From the NCBI RefSeq assembly GCF_021173675.1, contig NZ_JAIHON010000001.1, forward strand, positions 310,001-374,000: DNA of 64,000 nt, written 5' to 3'. The notes below the pieces were generated by a model. The model searched no databases. It saw nothing but the letters and a program-made list of their open reading frames with translations, and had not been told where the DNA came from. The position numbers and the translations under genes are program-made. This DNA comes from Streptomyces lincolnensis. Its GTDB lineage: Bacteria > Actinomycetota > Actinomycetes > Streptomycetales > Streptomycetaceae. The stretch's first letter is position 1; every line of letters begins with the position of its first letter. Of the stretch, positions 52,203-61,381 are shown one piece after another.

Positions 52203-52715
52203 ATGCAGTTCGGACGCACCTACGAGGAGTTCGAGGTCGGGGCGGTCTACAAGCACTGGCCCGGAAAGACGGTCACCGAGTACGACGACCACCTCTTCTG
52301 CCTCCTCACCATGAACCACCACCCGCTCCACATGGACGCCAACTACGCGGAGAACACGACGGACTTCGGCAAGAACGTCGTCGTGGGGAACTACATCTAC
52401 TCGCTGCTGCTGGGCATGTCCGTGCCGGACGTGTCGGGCAAGGCGATCGCCAACCTGGAGATCGAGTCGCTCAGGCACGTGGCGCCGACCTTCCACGGCG
52501 ACACGATCTACGGCGAGACGACGGTCCTCGACAAGACGCCGTCCAAGTCGAAGAACGACCGCGGGATCGTCTACGTCGAGACCAAGGGCTACAAGCAGGA
52601 CGGCACGCTGGTCTGCGTGTTCCGCCGCAAGGTGATGGTGCCGACCGAGACGTACATCAAGGAGCGCGGCGGCGAGCAGCCCGGCCGCCCCCAGCTCAGG
52701 GAGCAGGAGAAGTAA
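52203..52715 (+). CDS. MaoC-family mesaconyl-CoA hydratase
   Basis: This 170-residue hot-dog-fold dehydratase/hydratase has TYEEFEVGAVYKHWPGKTVTEYDDHLFCLLTMNHHPLHMD, quoted in part as TVTEYDDHLFCLLTMNHHP, with the Asp/His pair typical of MaoC catalysis. In the ethylmalonyl-CoA pathway it would hydrate mesaconyl-CoA to beta-methylmalyl-CoA. The ATG at 52203 is preferred to the GTG at 52194 because GGAGG lies 10 nt before it. It is 5 nt after the lyase gene. Confidence 0.85.
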   Translation: MQFGRTYEEFEVGAVYKHWPGKTVTEYDDHLFCLLTMNHHPLHMDANYAENTTDFGKNVVVGNYIYSLLLGMSVPDVSGKAIANLEIESLRHVAPTFHGDTIYGETTVLDKTPSKSKNDRGIVYVETKGYKQDGTLVCVFRRKVMVPTETYIKERGGEQPGRPQLREQEK

Positions 52716-52717
52716 CC

Positions 52718-53923
52718 ATGGCGCGACTCGCCCAGACCGCCGGCCTGACGGACATCCAGCAGGAGATCCTGTCCACCGTACGGGACTTCGTGGACAAGGA
52801 GATCATCCCGGTCGCGACCGAGCTGGAGCACCGCGACGAGTACCCGCAAGCGATCGTCGACGGGCTCAAGGAGTTGGGCCTGTTCGGCCTGATGATCCCC
52901 GAGGAGTACGGCGGTCTGGGCGAGTCGCTCCTGACGTACGCGCTGTGTGTGGAGGAGATCGCCCGTGGGTGGATGTCGGTGTCCGGCATCATCAACACCC
53001 ACTTCATCGTGGCGTACATGCTCAAGCAGCACGGCACACAGGAGCAGAAGGACCACTTCCTGCCGAGGATGGCGGCCGGCGAGGTGCGCGGCGCGTTCTC
53101 GATGTCGGAGCCGGGACTTGGCTCGGACGTGTCGGCCATCAGCTCCAAGGCGGTCAAGGACGGCGACGAGTACGTCCTCAACGGCCAGAAGATGTGGCTG
53201 ACGAACGGCGGAACGTCAACTCTGGTCGCCGTACTCGTCCGAAGTGACGAAGGACACCCCGAGGGGACGGCGCCCCACAAGTCGATGACGACCTTCCTGG
53301 TCGAGAAGGAGCCCGGCTTCGGGGAGGTCCGTCCCGGCCTCACCATCCCCGGGAAGATCGACAAGATGGGCTACAAGGGGGTCGACACCACCGAGCTCAT
53401 CATGGACGACCTGCGGATTCCGGCCAACCGTGTGCTCGGCGGAGTCACCGGCCGGGGCTTCTACCAGATGATGGACGGCGTGGAGGTCGGCCGCGTCAAC
53501 GTGGCGGCGCGTGGCTGCGGCGTCGCTCAGCGTGCCTTCGAACTGGGCGTCCAGTACGCCCAGCAACGGCACACTTTCGGCAAGCCGATCGCACAGCATC
53601 AGGCCATCCAGTTCAAGCTGGCCGAGATGGCTACCAAGGTCGAGGCCGCTCATGCGATGATGGTGAACGCGGCACGCAAAAAGGACTCCGGCGAACGAAA
53701 CGACCTTGAAGCGGGGATGGCGAAGTACCTCGCCTCCGAATACTGCAAGGAGGTCGTCGAGGACGCGTTCCGGATCCACGGCGGCTACGGCTTCTCCAAG
53801 GAGTACGAGATCGAGCGCCTCTACCGGGAGGCGCCGATGCTGCTGATCGGTGAAGGTACCGCCGAGATCCAGAAAATGATCATCGGTCGCAGGCTGCTCG
53901 AAGAGTATCGGCTCCAGGGCTAG
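52718..53923 (+). CDS. Acyl-CoA dehydrogenase, probable methylsuccinyl-CoA dehydrogenase
   Basis: This 401-residue flavoenzyme has the acyl-CoA dehydrogenase layout, with AFSMSEPGLGSDVSAI, the QKMWLTNGG FAD-binding strand, AQQRHTFGKPIAQHQAIQFKLAEMA (quoted in part as QQRHTFGKPIAQHQ) and LIGEGTAEIQKMIIGR with the catalytic Glu in GEGTAEI. Its place as the last gene of the ccr operon suggests oxidation of methylsuccinyl-CoA to mesaconyl-CoA. An AGGAGA site is 8 nt before the ATG. Isobutyryl- or other branched acyl-CoA remains possible. Confidence 0.87.
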   Translation: MARLAQTAGLTDIQQEILSTVRDFVDKEIIPVATELEHRDEYPQAIVDGLKELGLFGLMIPEEYGGLGESLLTYALCVEEIARGWMSVSGIINTHFIVAYMLKQHGTQEQKDHFLPRMAAGEVRGAFSMSEPGLGSDVSAISSKAVKDGDEYVLNGQKMWLTNGGTSTLVAVLVRSDEGHPEGTAPHKSMTTFLVEKEPGFGEVRPGLTIPGKIDKMGYKGVDTTELIMDDLRIPANRVLGGVTGRGFYQMMDGVEVGRVNVAARGCGVAQRAFELGVQYAQQRHTFGKPIAQHQAIQFKLAEMATKVEAAHAMMVNAARKKDSGERNDLEAGMAKYLASEYCKEVVEDAFRIHGGYGFSKEYEIERLYREAPMLLIGEGTAEIQKMIIGRRLLEEYRLQG

Positions 53924-53934
53924 ATGTCCGGAAT

Positions 53935-53967
53935 GGGGTGTTTTCCTCGAGAAGAAGATCACACCCC
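53935..53967 (+). terminator. Weak hairpin after the ccr operon
   Basis: GGGGTGT (53935-53941) pairs with ACACCCC (53961-53967) around a 19-nt A-rich loop, 12 nt after the dehydrogenase stop. It separates this operon from psd. Confidence 0.4.
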
Positions 53968-54093
53968 GTCAACACTCTTCAGCCGCCGACTCGGCTTCCT
54001 GGCTTGCCCAGTTGTGGCCCGCGACCGGTACCATCCCGGGAAAGCCGCCGTCCCCCTCACGCAGCGCGGCATCATCCGCTACGAAGGTCATCC

Positions 54094-54750
54094 ATGCCCC
54101 ACAGCCAAACCTCTGCACACCGCGACAGCCTGGTAGGCGCACGCCTCGCGCGCGGAGCATCGCCGTGGCTTCTCCCGACCGTCGCCACCGCAGCCCTCAG
54201 CCTGGCCCGCGCACGCCGCTCCGGCGCCGCCAAGGCCGTCGCCGTACCCGCCACCGCGCTCGCGGCGGGAATGCTGTGGTTCTTCCGCGACCCCGAGCGC
54301 GAGATCGCCCCGGGCCGGGTCATCTCGCCCGCCGACGGTGTGGTGCAGAGCATCATGCCGTGGAAGGACGGTCGCACCCGCGTCGCGATCTTCATGAGCC
54401 CGCTCAACGTCCACGTCAACCGCGCGCCGCTCTCCGGCACGGTGACGTCGGTCGAGCACATCCCGGGTGGGTTCGTTCCGGCGTTCAACAAGGAGAGCGA
54501 GAACAACGAGCGCGTAGTCTGGCACTTCGACACCGAACTCGGTGACATCGAAATGATCCAGATCGCCGGCGCGGTGGCCCGTCGCATCGTTCCCTACGTG
54601 CCGCAGGGCACGAAGGTCGAGCAGGGTGACCGCATCGGTCTGATCCGCTTCGGTTCGCGCGTCGACATCTACCTGCCGGAAGGCGTGGACGTCGCGGTCG
54701 AGGTCGGTCAGAAGACCGTGGCTGGGGTGACTCGCATTGACCGTGATTGA
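54094..54750 (+). CDS. psd: Phosphatidylserine decarboxylase
   Basis: This 218-residue protein is a short-form phosphatidylserine decarboxylase, converting phosphatidylserine to phosphatidylethanolamine. It has a hydrophobic N-terminal segment (about 46-64), WFFRDPEREI, ISPADGVVQSIMPWKDGR, and the self-cleavage motif RFGS with Gly187-Ser188, the serine that becomes the pyruvoyl group. The gene overlaps pssA. A weak AAGG precedes the ATG. Confidence 0.9.
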   Translation: MPHSQTSAHRDSLVGARLARGASPWLLPTVATAALSLARARRSGAAKAVAVPATALAAGMLWFFRDPEREIAPGRVISPADGVVQSIMPWKDGRTRVAIFMSPLNVHVNRAPLSGTVTSVEHIPGGFVPAFNKESENNERVVWHFDTELGDIEMIQIAGAVARRIVPYVPQGTKVEQGDRIGLIRFGSRVDIYLPEGVDVAVEVGQKTVAGVTRIDRD

Positions 54751-55591
54751 TCCTGAGACACAGACGGGCTGGGTGCCCGCGGCCGACGAGGTGGACGAAG
54801 AGGAGGAGATGCCCCTCTCTCTCCGCCTCTCAATAGCGGACACCCTCACCCTGGGCAACGCCACGTGCGGCTTCATGGCGGTGTACTTCACCACCACCGG
54901 CATCCTGATCCCGCACCTCACGGACACCCAGGAATCCGGCATGGCCCGCAACAGCGCGGCCACCGCGGTCATCCTGATGCTCTGCGCGGCGGTCTTCGAC
55001 CTCTTCGACGGCCTGGTGGCACGCAAGCTGCGCTCCTCACCGATGGGCGCGGAGCTGGACAACCTCTCCGACCTGGTCAGCTTCGGCCTGGCACCGGCGT
55101 ACTTCGTCCTCGTCTACGGCATGGTCGCCGCCGACGCCTCCCAGCGGGTGGCGGCGGTGGGGGCGATCGTGGTGCTTCTGGCGGTGGTGCTCAGACTCGC
55201 CCGGTTCTCCTGCGTGACGGTGAAGGACGGCACCTTCCAGGGCATGCCGTCACCCTTCGGGGCGCTGACCGTGGTCTCGATCGTGCTCCTCGAGCTGCCC
55301 TTCGAGGCGACGCTGATGGCGGTCCTGGGGACGGCGTGGCTGATGGTGAGCCGGGTGGAGTACCCGAAGCCGCGGGGCATCCTCGCGGTGGCGATGCTCG
55401 CCTGGATCGTCTCGGCGATGGGCCTGCTGGCGGCCTGGGCGTTCGACGCCCCGGGCGGACAGCTGCTCCTGCAGACGGGCTGCGCGCTCCAGCTGGTCAT
55501 GGGCGCGGTGATCCCACTGTTCGCCACGGCCCGCCGGGTGAACAACTTCCGCGACAACCGGCGTGAGGCACGGGCGGCACAGCTGCCGTAG
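54737..55591 (+). CDS. pssA: CDP-diacylglycerol-serine O-phosphatidyltransferase
   Basis: This membrane enzyme makes phosphatidylserine from CDP-diacylglycerol and serine. It has the CDP-alcohol phosphotransferase motif D-x2-D-G-x2-A-R...G-x3-D-x3-D, seen as DLFDGLVAR followed by GAELDNLSD. Seven to eight hydrophobic segments follow. An acidic N-terminal segment (VDEEEEMP) precedes the first helix. Start is uncertain: TTG at 54737 or GTG at 54743, both overlapping psd, and both give about 282-284 residues. Together psd and pssA make phosphatidylethanolamine. Confidence 0.9.
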   Translation: MTVIDPETQTGWVPAADEVDEEEEMPLSLRLSIADTLTLGNATCGFMAVYFTTTGILIPHLTDTQESGMARNSAATAVILMLCAAVFDLFDGLVARKLRSSPMGAELDNLSDLVSFGLAPAYFVLVYGMVAADASQRVAAVGAIVVLLAVVLRLARFSCVTVKDGTFQGMPSPFGALTVVSIVLLELPFEATLMAVLGTAWLMVSRVEYPKPRGILAVAMLAWIVSAMGLLAAWAFDAPGGQLLLQTGCALQLVMGAVIPLFATARRVNNFRDNRREARAAQLP

Positions 55592-55613
55592 CCGTAGCCG
55601 TCGCACTGTCGTG

Positions 55614-55644
55614 GAGGGCCCGAACCGCTTCGGTTCGGGCCCTC
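55614..55644 (+). terminator. Strong hairpin terminator after psd-pssA
   Basis: A perfect 14-bp stem, GAGGGCCCGAACCG and CGGTTCGGGCCCTC, with a CTT loop and trailing T-rich bases lies 23 nt after the pssA stop. Confidence 0.85.
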
Positions 55645-55669
55645 TCGTTGTCGCGTCCGGGCCGCCACA

Positions 55670-58600
55670 ATGGCGGGCGTGGCGGGCGTGGGGGCTTCGG
55701 ACGGAGAGCACGTCGAGATCGGGCTGCTGGGCCCGGTCCGGCTGAGCGTCGGGGGCGTGGCGAGGCCGCTGCGGAGCCTGCCCGGGCGGGTGCTGCTCGC
55801 CCGCCTGGCGCTCGCGCCCCGCCGGGTCGTACCGGTGACCGGGCTGATCGACGCCCTGTGGGACGCGGAGCCGCCGCGCGGTGCCGTGGGCAACCTGCAC
55901 AGTTACGTCTCCCGGCTGCGGCGGGCGCTGGGTGACGACCTGATCGCACGCGAGGCGGCCGGGTACCGGCTGCTCCTGGGCCCGGACCGGATCGACACCG
56001 GGCTGGTGGAGCGGCTGGTGGCCGAGGCCCGGTCCGCCGCGGTCGCCGACCCGGCGGAGGGTGCCCGGCTGCTCGGCCACGCCCTCGGCGTCTGGCGTGG
56101 CGAGGCGCTCGCCGATCTCGCCGACCGCGCGGCGTTCACGCCCGAGCGGGCCCGGCTCGACGAATGGCGCCGGCATCTGCGCGAGGAGTGGTTCGAGCTG
56201 CGGCTCGCCGCCGGGGAGGCGGGCGGTGTGCTGCCCGACCTGGAGGAGGCCGTCGCCTCCGACCCGCTGCGCGAACGCCTCCAGCTCCTCTTCGTCCAGG
56301 CCCGGCACCGCACCGGGCGTACCGCGGAGGCGCTGGCCGCCGTCGACGCCTACCGGCGGCACCTGGCCGACGAGTACGGCCTCGATCCGGGGCCCGCGAT
56401 GGCCGAGCTGCGGCAACGGCTGCTGACGGACGATCCCGGGCCGCGGGTGCCCGGGGCGCGGGGGCGGGGGACGGTGACGGGGGTGCCCGCCGCCCCGGGG
56501 GTGCCCGCCGCCACCGGAGCGCGGCTCACGGAACGGGCCTCGGCAGGGGCGCGGGCGGCTTCGGGGCTGGCTTCTGGGGCGGCTTCTGGGGCGGCGGGCA
56601 CCCCGGGCTCGCCCGCCGTTCCGGGCTCGCGGGGCTCAGCACCTCCGGCCGCGGCGGGCGCGCCCCGCCTCACCCCGCCCGCCGATCGGTTCGTCGGGCG
56701 GAAGGCGGAGCTGGCGCAGGTGCGGGACGCGGTGCGGGAGCACCGGACGGTGACCGTGGTGGGGCCGGGCGAGGTGGGCAAGACGCGACTGGTGCTGGAG
56801 CTGCTGAAGGAGCCGGTGCCGTTGTCCGCGCGCCTCCCGGCGCCCTCGTCCACGCCGCTGCACCTGGTGTCCACGCCGCTGCACCTGGTCGAGCTGGCCG
56901 AGGTCTCCCGGTCCGCCGAGGTCGGCGGGGCCGTGGCCACGAGGCTGGGGCTGCGGACCGCGCCCGAGGGGGACGTGACCGCCGTCGCCGACCGGCTGGG
57001 GCACGCCGAGGCGCTCCTGGTGCTGGACAACTGCGAGCACCTGTCGGAGGCGGTGCGTGAGCTGGTGACGGAGTTGTCGGCGCGGTGCCGGGGGCTGCGC
57101 GTGCTGGCCACCTCGCGGCGACGGCTCGACGTGCCCGGCGAGCGGGTCGTACGCCTCGGGCCGCCGTCGGAGGAGGAGCAGGTGGAGCTGTTCTGCGACC
57201 GGGCAGCGCTGCTGCGGGACGGTTTCCGCGAGGCCATGAGCGAGGACGTGCGCGAGGACATGCGCGAGGACATGCGCGAGGACATGCGCGAGGACAGGGC
57301 GGCGTCGGCGACCGGGCTGGTGGCCGAGGTGTGCCGGATGCTCGACGGGCTGCCGCTGGCGGTGGAGCTGGCGGCCCGCAGGGAGGCCGTGTTCGGGCTG
57401 CGTCAGCTGCGTGAACGTCTGTCCGCCGGACTGGACGTGCTGGAACCGGTGCGCGGGGGCGACCGCGCCACGGCGGTCACCGCGACCGTGGAGTGGTCGC
57501 GCCGGCTGCTCGACCCGGACGCCCGGGAGCTGCTCGACCGGCTCTCGGTGTGCCGGGGCGGCTTCGGCGCCGAGGCGGTCGACCATCTCACCCCGCCGGG
57601 CGCGGCCCCTCCCGCGGCGCTGCTCGCCGAACTGGTCGACGCCTCACTGGTGGGCTGCGACCTCACCGCCGACCCGCCGCGCTACCGGCTGCTGGAGACC
57701 GTGCGACACGCCTGTGCCGCCCATCTGGCCGGGGCGCTCGCCGAGGACGCGCACGCCGCGCACGCCCGGTGGATGCTGGCGCACGCCGAGCGGGTGCACC
57801 GGCTGCGGCGGGACCGGTCGCCCGAGGCGGCGGTCCTGTTCCGGCGGGAGCGGGCCAACACCCACGAGGCCCTGTCCTGGCTGGCGGGCACCGGCCGCCG
57901 CCGGGAGGCCGCGCGGCTGGCGCTCATGACCGCCATGACGCTCGCCGACGACCCGGACCTGCCCCTGCTCGGTCTCCTGGGCGGCCTCACCCCCGCCCTG
58001 CCGGGTGAGCCGGGCGACGACACCGAGGCGCTGCTCGCGCTCGCCTCGGGGGTCGCCGCCTGGCTGACGGGGGACGGGCGGACCTCCGACCGGCTGCTCG
58101 GCGCGGCGGTCGAGGCCCTGCCCGACCGGCATCCGCACCGGTGGATCGGGCGCTTCTACCGGCTGGCCAACCGGATGTACCGGGGCGATGTCACCGGCGT
58201 CGAGGAGGACGCCACGGCCCTGCTGCAGGACCGGGCCGCGCCGGGCTGGGGCCAGGGGTCGGCGGTGTGCTGCGCGGCCCTGACCCGGGAGTTCGCCGGG
58301 GACCACGAGAGCGCCGAGCGGTGGCTGAACCGTCAGGAGGTGCTCCTGACCGAGCTGAGCAGGCTCGACGGCTTCGTCACGTACACGCGGGGCGAGCTGG
58401 CCGCGCAGCACGACCCGGCCCTCGCGCTGGCCCTCTTCGACCGTGCGCACCGGCAGTGCCGGGCCCAGGGCAACGTCTACGTCGGGGAGATCGCCGCGGT
58501 CGGCCGGGCGGCCGTGCTGATCCGGCTGGGGCGGCACGAGGAGGCCGTAGCGGCCTGTCACGAGCTGCTCGGCGGTCTGCGGCGGCTCGGGATGTGGCCC

Positions 58601-58933
58601 CAGCTGTGGATGGTGCTGCGGCTGACCGCCGAGCTGATGGTCGCGCTCGGCGACCACGCCACGGCGGCCGCCCTGTTCACCGCGGCCGACAGCGACTCGC
58701 TCGCGCCCGCGGTGTTCGGCTCCGACCGGGAGCTGCACGCCGGGATGTGGCGGCGGATCGCGGAGGCGCTCGGCCCCGAGCGGCTGGAGTCGTCCCGCGC
58801 CGAGGGACGCGCGGACGGCCGTGCGGGCGCCGCCGAACGGGCCACGAGCGCACTGGCCGCGCGGCTGTCGCAGCGGCCGGCAAGCCGCGGGCAAGGGACC
58901 GGCAAGCGGGCCCCGGCACCGTGGAGCCCATGA
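55670..58933 (+). CDS. AfsR/SARP-family transcriptional regulator (large)
   Basis: This 1087-residue regulator has a SARP N-terminus, with an OmpR-type winged helix (VEIGLLGPVRLSVGG to SYVSRLRRALG, about 15-85) and a BTAD region (about 100-240), followed by a Pro/Ala-rich linker. An NB-ARC ATPase has Walker A GPGEVGKTR (near 366-374) and LLVLDNCEH as Walker B. The C-terminal half is helical repeats of TPR type. A four-fold 12-nt repeat adds REDM units near residues 526-542. It overlaps the methyltransferase gene by 4 nt (ATGA). The ATG at 55670 has no clear ribosome-binding site. Confidence 0.88.
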   Translation: MAGVAGVGASDGEHVEIGLLGPVRLSVGGVARPLRSLPGRVLLARLALAPRRVVPVTGLIDALWDAEPPRGAVGNLHSYVSRLRRALGDDLIAREAAGYRLLLGPDRIDTGLVERLVAEARSAAVADPAEGARLLGHALGVWRGEALADLADRAAFTPERARLDEWRRHLREEWFELRLAAGEAGGVLPDLEEAVASDPLRERLQLLFVQARHRTGRTAEALAAVDAYRRHLADEYGLDPGPAMAELRQRLLTDDPGPRVPGARGRGTVTGVPAAPGVPAATGARLTERASAGARAASGLASGAASGAAGTPGSPAVPGSRGSAPPAAAGAPRLTPPADRFVGRKAELAQVRDAVREHRTVTVVGPGEVGKTRLVLELLKEPVPLSARLPAPSSTPLHLVSTPLHLVELAEVSRSAEVGGAVATRLGLRTAPEGDVTAVADRLGHAEALLVLDNCEHLSEAVRELVTELSARCRGLRVLATSRRRLDVPGERVVRLGPPSEEEQVELFCDRAALLRDGFREAMSEDVREDMREDMREDMREDRAASATGLVAEVCRMLDGLPLAVELAARREAVFGLRQLRERLSAGLDVLEPVRGGDRATAVTATVEWSRRLLDPDARELLDRLSVCRGGFGAEAVDHLTPPGAAPPAALLAELVDASLVGCDLTADPPRYRLLETVRHACAAHLAGALAEDAHAAHARWMLAHAERVHRLRRDRSPEAAVLFRRERANTHEALSWLAGTGRRREAARLALMTAMTLADDPDLPLLGLLGGLTPALPGEPGDDTEALLALASGVAAWLTGDGRTSDRLLGAAVEALPDRHPHRWIGRFYRLANRMYRGDVTGVEEDATALLQDRAAPGWGQGSAVCCAALTREFAGDHESAERWLNRQEVLLTELSRLDGFVTYTRGELAAQHDPALALALFDRAHRQCRAQGNVYVGEIAAVGRAAVLIRLGRHEEAVAACHELLGGLRRLGMWPQLWMVLRLTAELMVALGDHATAAALFTAADSDSLAPAVFGSDRELHAGMWRRIAEALGPERLESSRAEGRADGRAGAAERATSALAARLSQRPASRGQGTGKRAPAPWSP
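57241..57296 (+). repeat. 12-nt tandem repeat inside the AfsR-like gene
   Basis: CGCGAGGACATG-like units repeat head to tail about four times, encoding repeated RED(M/V) residues. They insert charged helix-forming residues into the NB-ARC region. Confidence 0.75.
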
Positions 58934-60063
58934 CAACGACACCGAAACCGACACCTTCACCGACAGAGGCCACCGAGGCCGCCCAAGTCGCCGCCCAGGC
59001 CGCCGAAGCCGCCCAGGCCGGGACCGAGGCCTTCCTCGGCCGGGTGGTCACCGACTTCGCCGGGGCGTCGAGCGCCCTGATGACCGTCCTCGGCGACCGG
59101 CTCGGGCTCTACGGGGCCATGGCCGGCGCGGGCCCCGTGTCCGCCGCCGATCTGGCGAAGTCGACGGGCCTCGACCCACGGCTGGTCACGGAGTGGCTCG
59201 CGTCCCAGACCGTCTCCGAGTACGTCGTCCACGATCCGACGGCCGGCACGTTCGAGCTGCCCGAGACCCACGCGGCCGTGCTGGCGCGGGCCGACTCACC
59301 GGCGTACCTCGTCGGCGCCGGGGACGTCCTGGCGGGCCACTTCCTGGCGCTGGACGACATCGAGCAGGCCTTCCGCGACGGCGGCGGGCTCGACTACGGC
59401 GCTCAGCACCCGTGCGTGTTCAGCGGCATCGAGCGGTACTTCCGCACCGCGTACCTGCACCAGATCGAGTCGGCCTGGTTCCCGGCGGTGCCGGGTCTGG
59501 TGGAGCGGCTGGAGCGCGGGGCCCGGGTGGCCGACGTGGGGAGCGGCCACGGGGTGGCCGATCTGCTGATCGGGCGGAAGTGGCCCGCGTCCACGGTCAC
59601 CGGCTTCGACGCGCACGAGCCGTCGGTCGCCCAGGCCCGCGCGAAGGCCATCGAGGCGGGCAGCCCCGGCAATGTCTCGTTCCGGGTGGCCGACGCCGCC
59701 GGGATCGGGCCCGGCCCCTACGACGTGGTCGTCTTCTTCGACTCCCTGCACGACCTCGGCGACCCGCCCGCGGCCCTGCGCCGGGCCCACGAGGTGCTCG
59801 CCGACGGCGGGATCCTGGTCGCCGTGGAGCCGTGGTCGACGGACCGGCTGGAGGACGGCATCGGACACCCCACGGTCCGGATCGGCTACGCCTCCTCGAC
59901 CGCGCTGTGCACGCCGGGTTCGCTGGCCCAGCCGGGACAGTACGGCCTCGGCACCCAGGGCGGACCGGCCCGGCGGATCCAGCTGCTCGCCGAGGCGGGC
60001 TTCCGGGAGGCGGGGCTCGCCGCCGACACCGGGTTCAACCTGGTGCTGGCCGCGGTGAAGTGA
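58930..60063 (+). CDS. O-methyltransferase-type SAM methyltransferase
   Basis: This 377-residue enzyme has an N-terminal winged-helix part (FAGASSALMTVLGDRLGLYGAM) and a class I Rossmann domain with VADVGSGHGVADLLI (near 195-210), ASTVTGFDAH and YDVVVFFDSLHDLG. This is the layout of plant-type small-molecule O-methyltransferases and of rRNA-like methyltransferases with a helical cap. The ATG overlaps the AfsR-like stop by 4 nt, so it may be translated as its partner. A natural-product substrate is plausible, but none is known. Confidence 0.84.
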   Translation: MTTTPKPTPSPTEATEAAQVAAQAAEAAQAGTEAFLGRVVTDFAGASSALMTVLGDRLGLYGAMAGAGPVSAADLAKSTGLDPRLVTEWLASQTVSEYVVHDPTAGTFELPETHAAVLARADSPAYLVGAGDVLAGHFLALDDIEQAFRDGGGLDYGAQHPCVFSGIERYFRTAYLHQIESAWFPAVPGLVERLERGARVADVGSGHGVADLLIGRKWPASTVTGFDAHEPSVAQARAKAIEAGSPGNVSFRVADAAGIGPGPYDVVVFFDSLHDLGDPPAALRRAHEVLADGGILVAVEPWSTDRLEDGIGHPTVRIGYASSTALCTPGSLAQPGQYGLGTQGGPARRIQLLAEAGFREAGLAADTGFNLVLAAVK

Positions 60064-60071
60064 CGTACAGG

Positions 60072-60106
60072 AGCGGGTGGACGGCCGTGTGTGCCGTCCA
60101 CCCGCT
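60072..60106. terminator. Bidirectional hairpin between convergent operons
   Basis: AGCGGGTGGACGGC (60072-60085) pairs with GCCGTCCACCCGCT (60093-60106) around a 7-nt loop, between the methyltransferase gene and the ABC transporter operon. Confidence 0.8.
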
Positions 60107-60109
60107 GTC

Positions 60110-61381
60110 TCATGCCTCGGGTGTGTACGCCTGCGCCACGTCGGAGGCTCCGGCCTCCCGGACGACCTTCATGCCGCCCGTGGCGCTCTTGTCCGGCTGG
60201 AGGATCACGCTCTCCCGGGAGGACGGGGCCGCCGGGTCGGTGAAGTCCTGGGCGATGCCGAAGCCGACGTCGAAGGAGTCGATCGACAGCAGGGCCTTGT
60301 CGACGCCCGCCCTGGTGAGGTCCTTGCTCGCGCAGGCCTTCTTCAGGGCCTCGCCGAAGGCCGCGGCCGCGGTCCAGCCGGCCACGACGCCGTTGTCGAG
60401 GGAGTCCTTCGGGTAGGCCGCCTTGTAGTCGGCGACGAGTTTCTTCGCCTGCGGGGTGTCCGCGCCGATGGGCAGCGAGGGCGAGGAGACGTAGTAGTTC
60501 TTCGCCAGGGCGGGGCCCGCCTGGGTGACGAGGAGCTGGGGTGCGAAGGCGGAGTTGTTGCCGATGATCGGCACGTTGAAGCCGCCCGCGGCGGCGACGC
60601 CGACGAGGGAGGCGGCCTGGCGCGGGCCCGCGCTGATGACGATCGCCTTGACGCCGGCCTGCTTGAGGGCGGCGACCTGGGCGGTCATGTCGTTGTCGGT
60701 CGGTTTGATCTTCTGCTCCACGACGCTCAGGCCGGCCTCCCGCGCGATGTGCCGGGAGCCGACGAGGGCGCTCTCGCCGTAGTCGCCCTCGAAGTAGACG
60801 TGTCCGATCTTGTCGCCCTTCCTGATCCCCTTCTCCTTCATCAGGAAGTCGACGGCGTTCATCGTCTCGATGTCGTACGTGGAGCCGATGACCCGGATGT
60901 ACGGGCTGCCGAGGAGCGCCGCCGACCACGCCTGCGGCAGGACCAGGACCTTGTCCTGGCCGTCGACGCGCTGCTTGACGGCGGCGACGAACGGCGAGCC
61001 GATGAACTGCGCGAAGCCGAGGACCTTCGGTTCCAGCTCGGTGTAGCCGGAGACGGCCTTCTGGGGGTCGTAGCCGTGGTCGCGGACGGACAGCTCGACC
61101 TTGTAGCCGCAGACGCCGCCGGCGGCGTTCAGCTGCTTCACGTACAGCTGCTGGGCCTGGGTGACGCTCTTGCCGAGGGTCGCGTAGACGCCGGTCATGT
61201 CGGTGAGCGCGCCGAGCGTGATCGTTTTGCCGGAGACGCCCTCGCCGGTCTTCACCCCGCCCGCGGCCGCCTTGTCCCCGTCCCCGTCGCCGGAGTCCTT
61301 GGCCTTGGAGCTGCATCCGGCCAGCACGAGCAGTGCCGCGAGGGCAGCCGCGGCGGCCCTGGCACCGTACGTCCTGATCAT
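60110..61381 (-). CDS. Branched-chain-amino-acid-type ABC transporter substrate-binding lipoprotein
   Basis: This 423-residue lipoprotein has the lipobox LAGC at Cys23, and the LivJ-type fold with TITLGALTDMTGVYATLG, YVKQLNAAGGVCGYKVEL and GYDPQKAVSGYTEL. It should capture a branched-chain amino acid, amide or related compound outside the membrane. It is the last gene of a leftward operon, with its ATG overlapping the permease stop by 4 nt. Confidence 0.88.
   Translation of the reverse strand: MIRTYGARAAAAALAALLVLAGCSSKAKDSGDGDGDKAAAGGVKTGEGVSGKTITLGALTDMTGVYATLGKSVTQAQQLYVKQLNAAGGVCGYKVELSVRDHGYDPQKAVSGYTELEPKVLGFAQFIGSPFVAAVKQRVDGQDKVLVLPQAWSAALLGSPYIRVIGSTYDIETMNAVDFLMKEKGIRKGDKIGHVYFEGDYGESALVGSRHIAREAGLSVVEQKIKPTDNDMTAQVAALKQAGVKAIVISAGPRQAASLVGVAAAGGFNVPIIGNNSAFAPQLLVTQAGPALAKNYYVSSPSLPIGADTPQAKKLVADYKAAYPKDSLDNGVVAGWTAAAAFGEALKKACASKDLTRAGVDKALLSIDSFDVGFGIAQDFTDPAAPSSRESVILQPDKSATGGMKVVREAGASDVAQAYTPEA

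Noticed and set aside
55670-60063. Core of a biosynthetic gene cluster
   Set aside because: Only a SARP-like regulator and one methyltransferase are present; flanking genes are phospholipid synthesis and amino-acid transport.
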